Below are positions 5,390-5,534 of a stretch of DNA of 5,534 bases, one piece after another. The notes beneath the pieces are model-generated. The model made no database searches. It was not told where the DNA came from and saw only the letters and a list, made by a program, of their open reading frames with translations. The position numbers were made by a program, and so were the translations under genes. Within the stretch, counting starts at the first letter, position 1; the number at the start of each line of letters is the position of its first letter. The stretch is from contig NZ_JACOOJ010000075.1 in assembly GCF_014287585.1 (NCBI RefSeq), positions 1-5,534 on the forward strand, read 5' to 3'. Source of the DNA: Parabacteroides hominis (GTDB lineage: Bacteria; Bacteroidota; Bacteroidia; Bacteroidales; Tannerellaceae).

Positions 5390-5534
5390 CAATTGACGGA
5401 AAAGACATATATACTGAATGGGGATGTAAGTTATTGGAAGGTTCTTTTGATGATCTTCTGAAATATCCCAAACGTAAGGCGGTCAAATATAACAACTGGG
5501 CGGAAGCCGACGGGATCGATCCCGATCTGTCGGT
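5386..5534 (+). CDS. 5' end of a tail protein, possible distal tail (Dit-like) component, partial
   Basis: The start ATG 5386 overlaps the previous stop in an ATGA junction, implying translational coupling. The frame stays open to the window edge, giving 49 residues that begin MTIDGKDIYTEWGCKLLEGS and continue with DDLLKYPKRKAVKYNNWAEADGIDPDLS. The pattern of an N-terminal 'dGkDiy.ewG' strand followed by 'LLkyPkRKav..NnWaEadGidpDLs' matches N-termini of tail proteins encoded shortly after the tape measure gene in Bacteroidales phages. In siphophages that position is usually held by the distal tail (Dit) or hub protein. The role is therefore inferred from position and style; the diagnostic C-terminal part is missing. 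Confidence 0.75.
   Translation, partial: MTIDGKDIYTEWGCKLLEGSFDDLLKYPKRKAVKYNNWAEADGIDPDLS

Noticed and set aside
1..5534. CRISPR array, tRNA, rRNA or insertion sequence
   Set aside because: No regularly spaced direct repeats, no cloverleaf-like or rRNA-like segment, and no transposase coding frame or terminal repeat pair were seen.

Overview
The window is a piece of a siphophage-type tail operon, most likely from a prophage or temperate phage of a Bacteroidales host (Bacteroides/Parabacteroides-like). The host call is an inference. It rests on the style of the tape measure protein, on tail genes with almost no Shine-Dalgarno sequence, on moderate GC (about 30-60% per line), and on a TAnnTTTG-type -7 box at one gene. 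No integrase, attachment site, tRNA or host gene is in view, so prophage versus free phage cannot be decided.

Layout on the + strand: the 3' end of a small tail gene (1-204); a second small gene overlapping it by 10 bases (195-428), together resembling the tail assembly chaperone pair found before tape measure genes; then, after an interruption, a very long tape measure gene (1054-4977, 1307 aa); a 136-codon protein of unknown function (4979-5389); and the 5' end of a further tail gene (5386 to the window edge) overlapping it by 4 bases. The last three are packed tightly enough to be translationally coupled.

The interruption is the unusual part. Between the chaperone pair and the tape measure gene, on the opposite strand, lies a self-contained two-gene cassette: a DUF4160 protein (988 down to 740) followed by an overlapping DUF2442 protein (795 down to 538). 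The second gene has a strong Shine-Dalgarno. The cassette is closed by a 10-bp-stem hairpin terminator (499-532). A candidate promoter box (993-1000) and an imperfect inverted repeat (997-1035) lie between the divergent DUF4160 and tape measure starts. This is the architecture of a phage 'moron': an extra transcription unit inserted into a structural operon. DUF4160/DUF2442 genes are recurrent neighbours of unproven function; a toxin-antitoxin or regulatory role is only a hypothesis here.

The tape measure gene contains an AT-rich central block (about 2100-2990) between GC-richer flanks, consistent with modular recombination. The only gene-free stretch of note is 429-537, which holds the terminator. 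I see no CRISPR array, insertion sequence, tRNA or rRNA.
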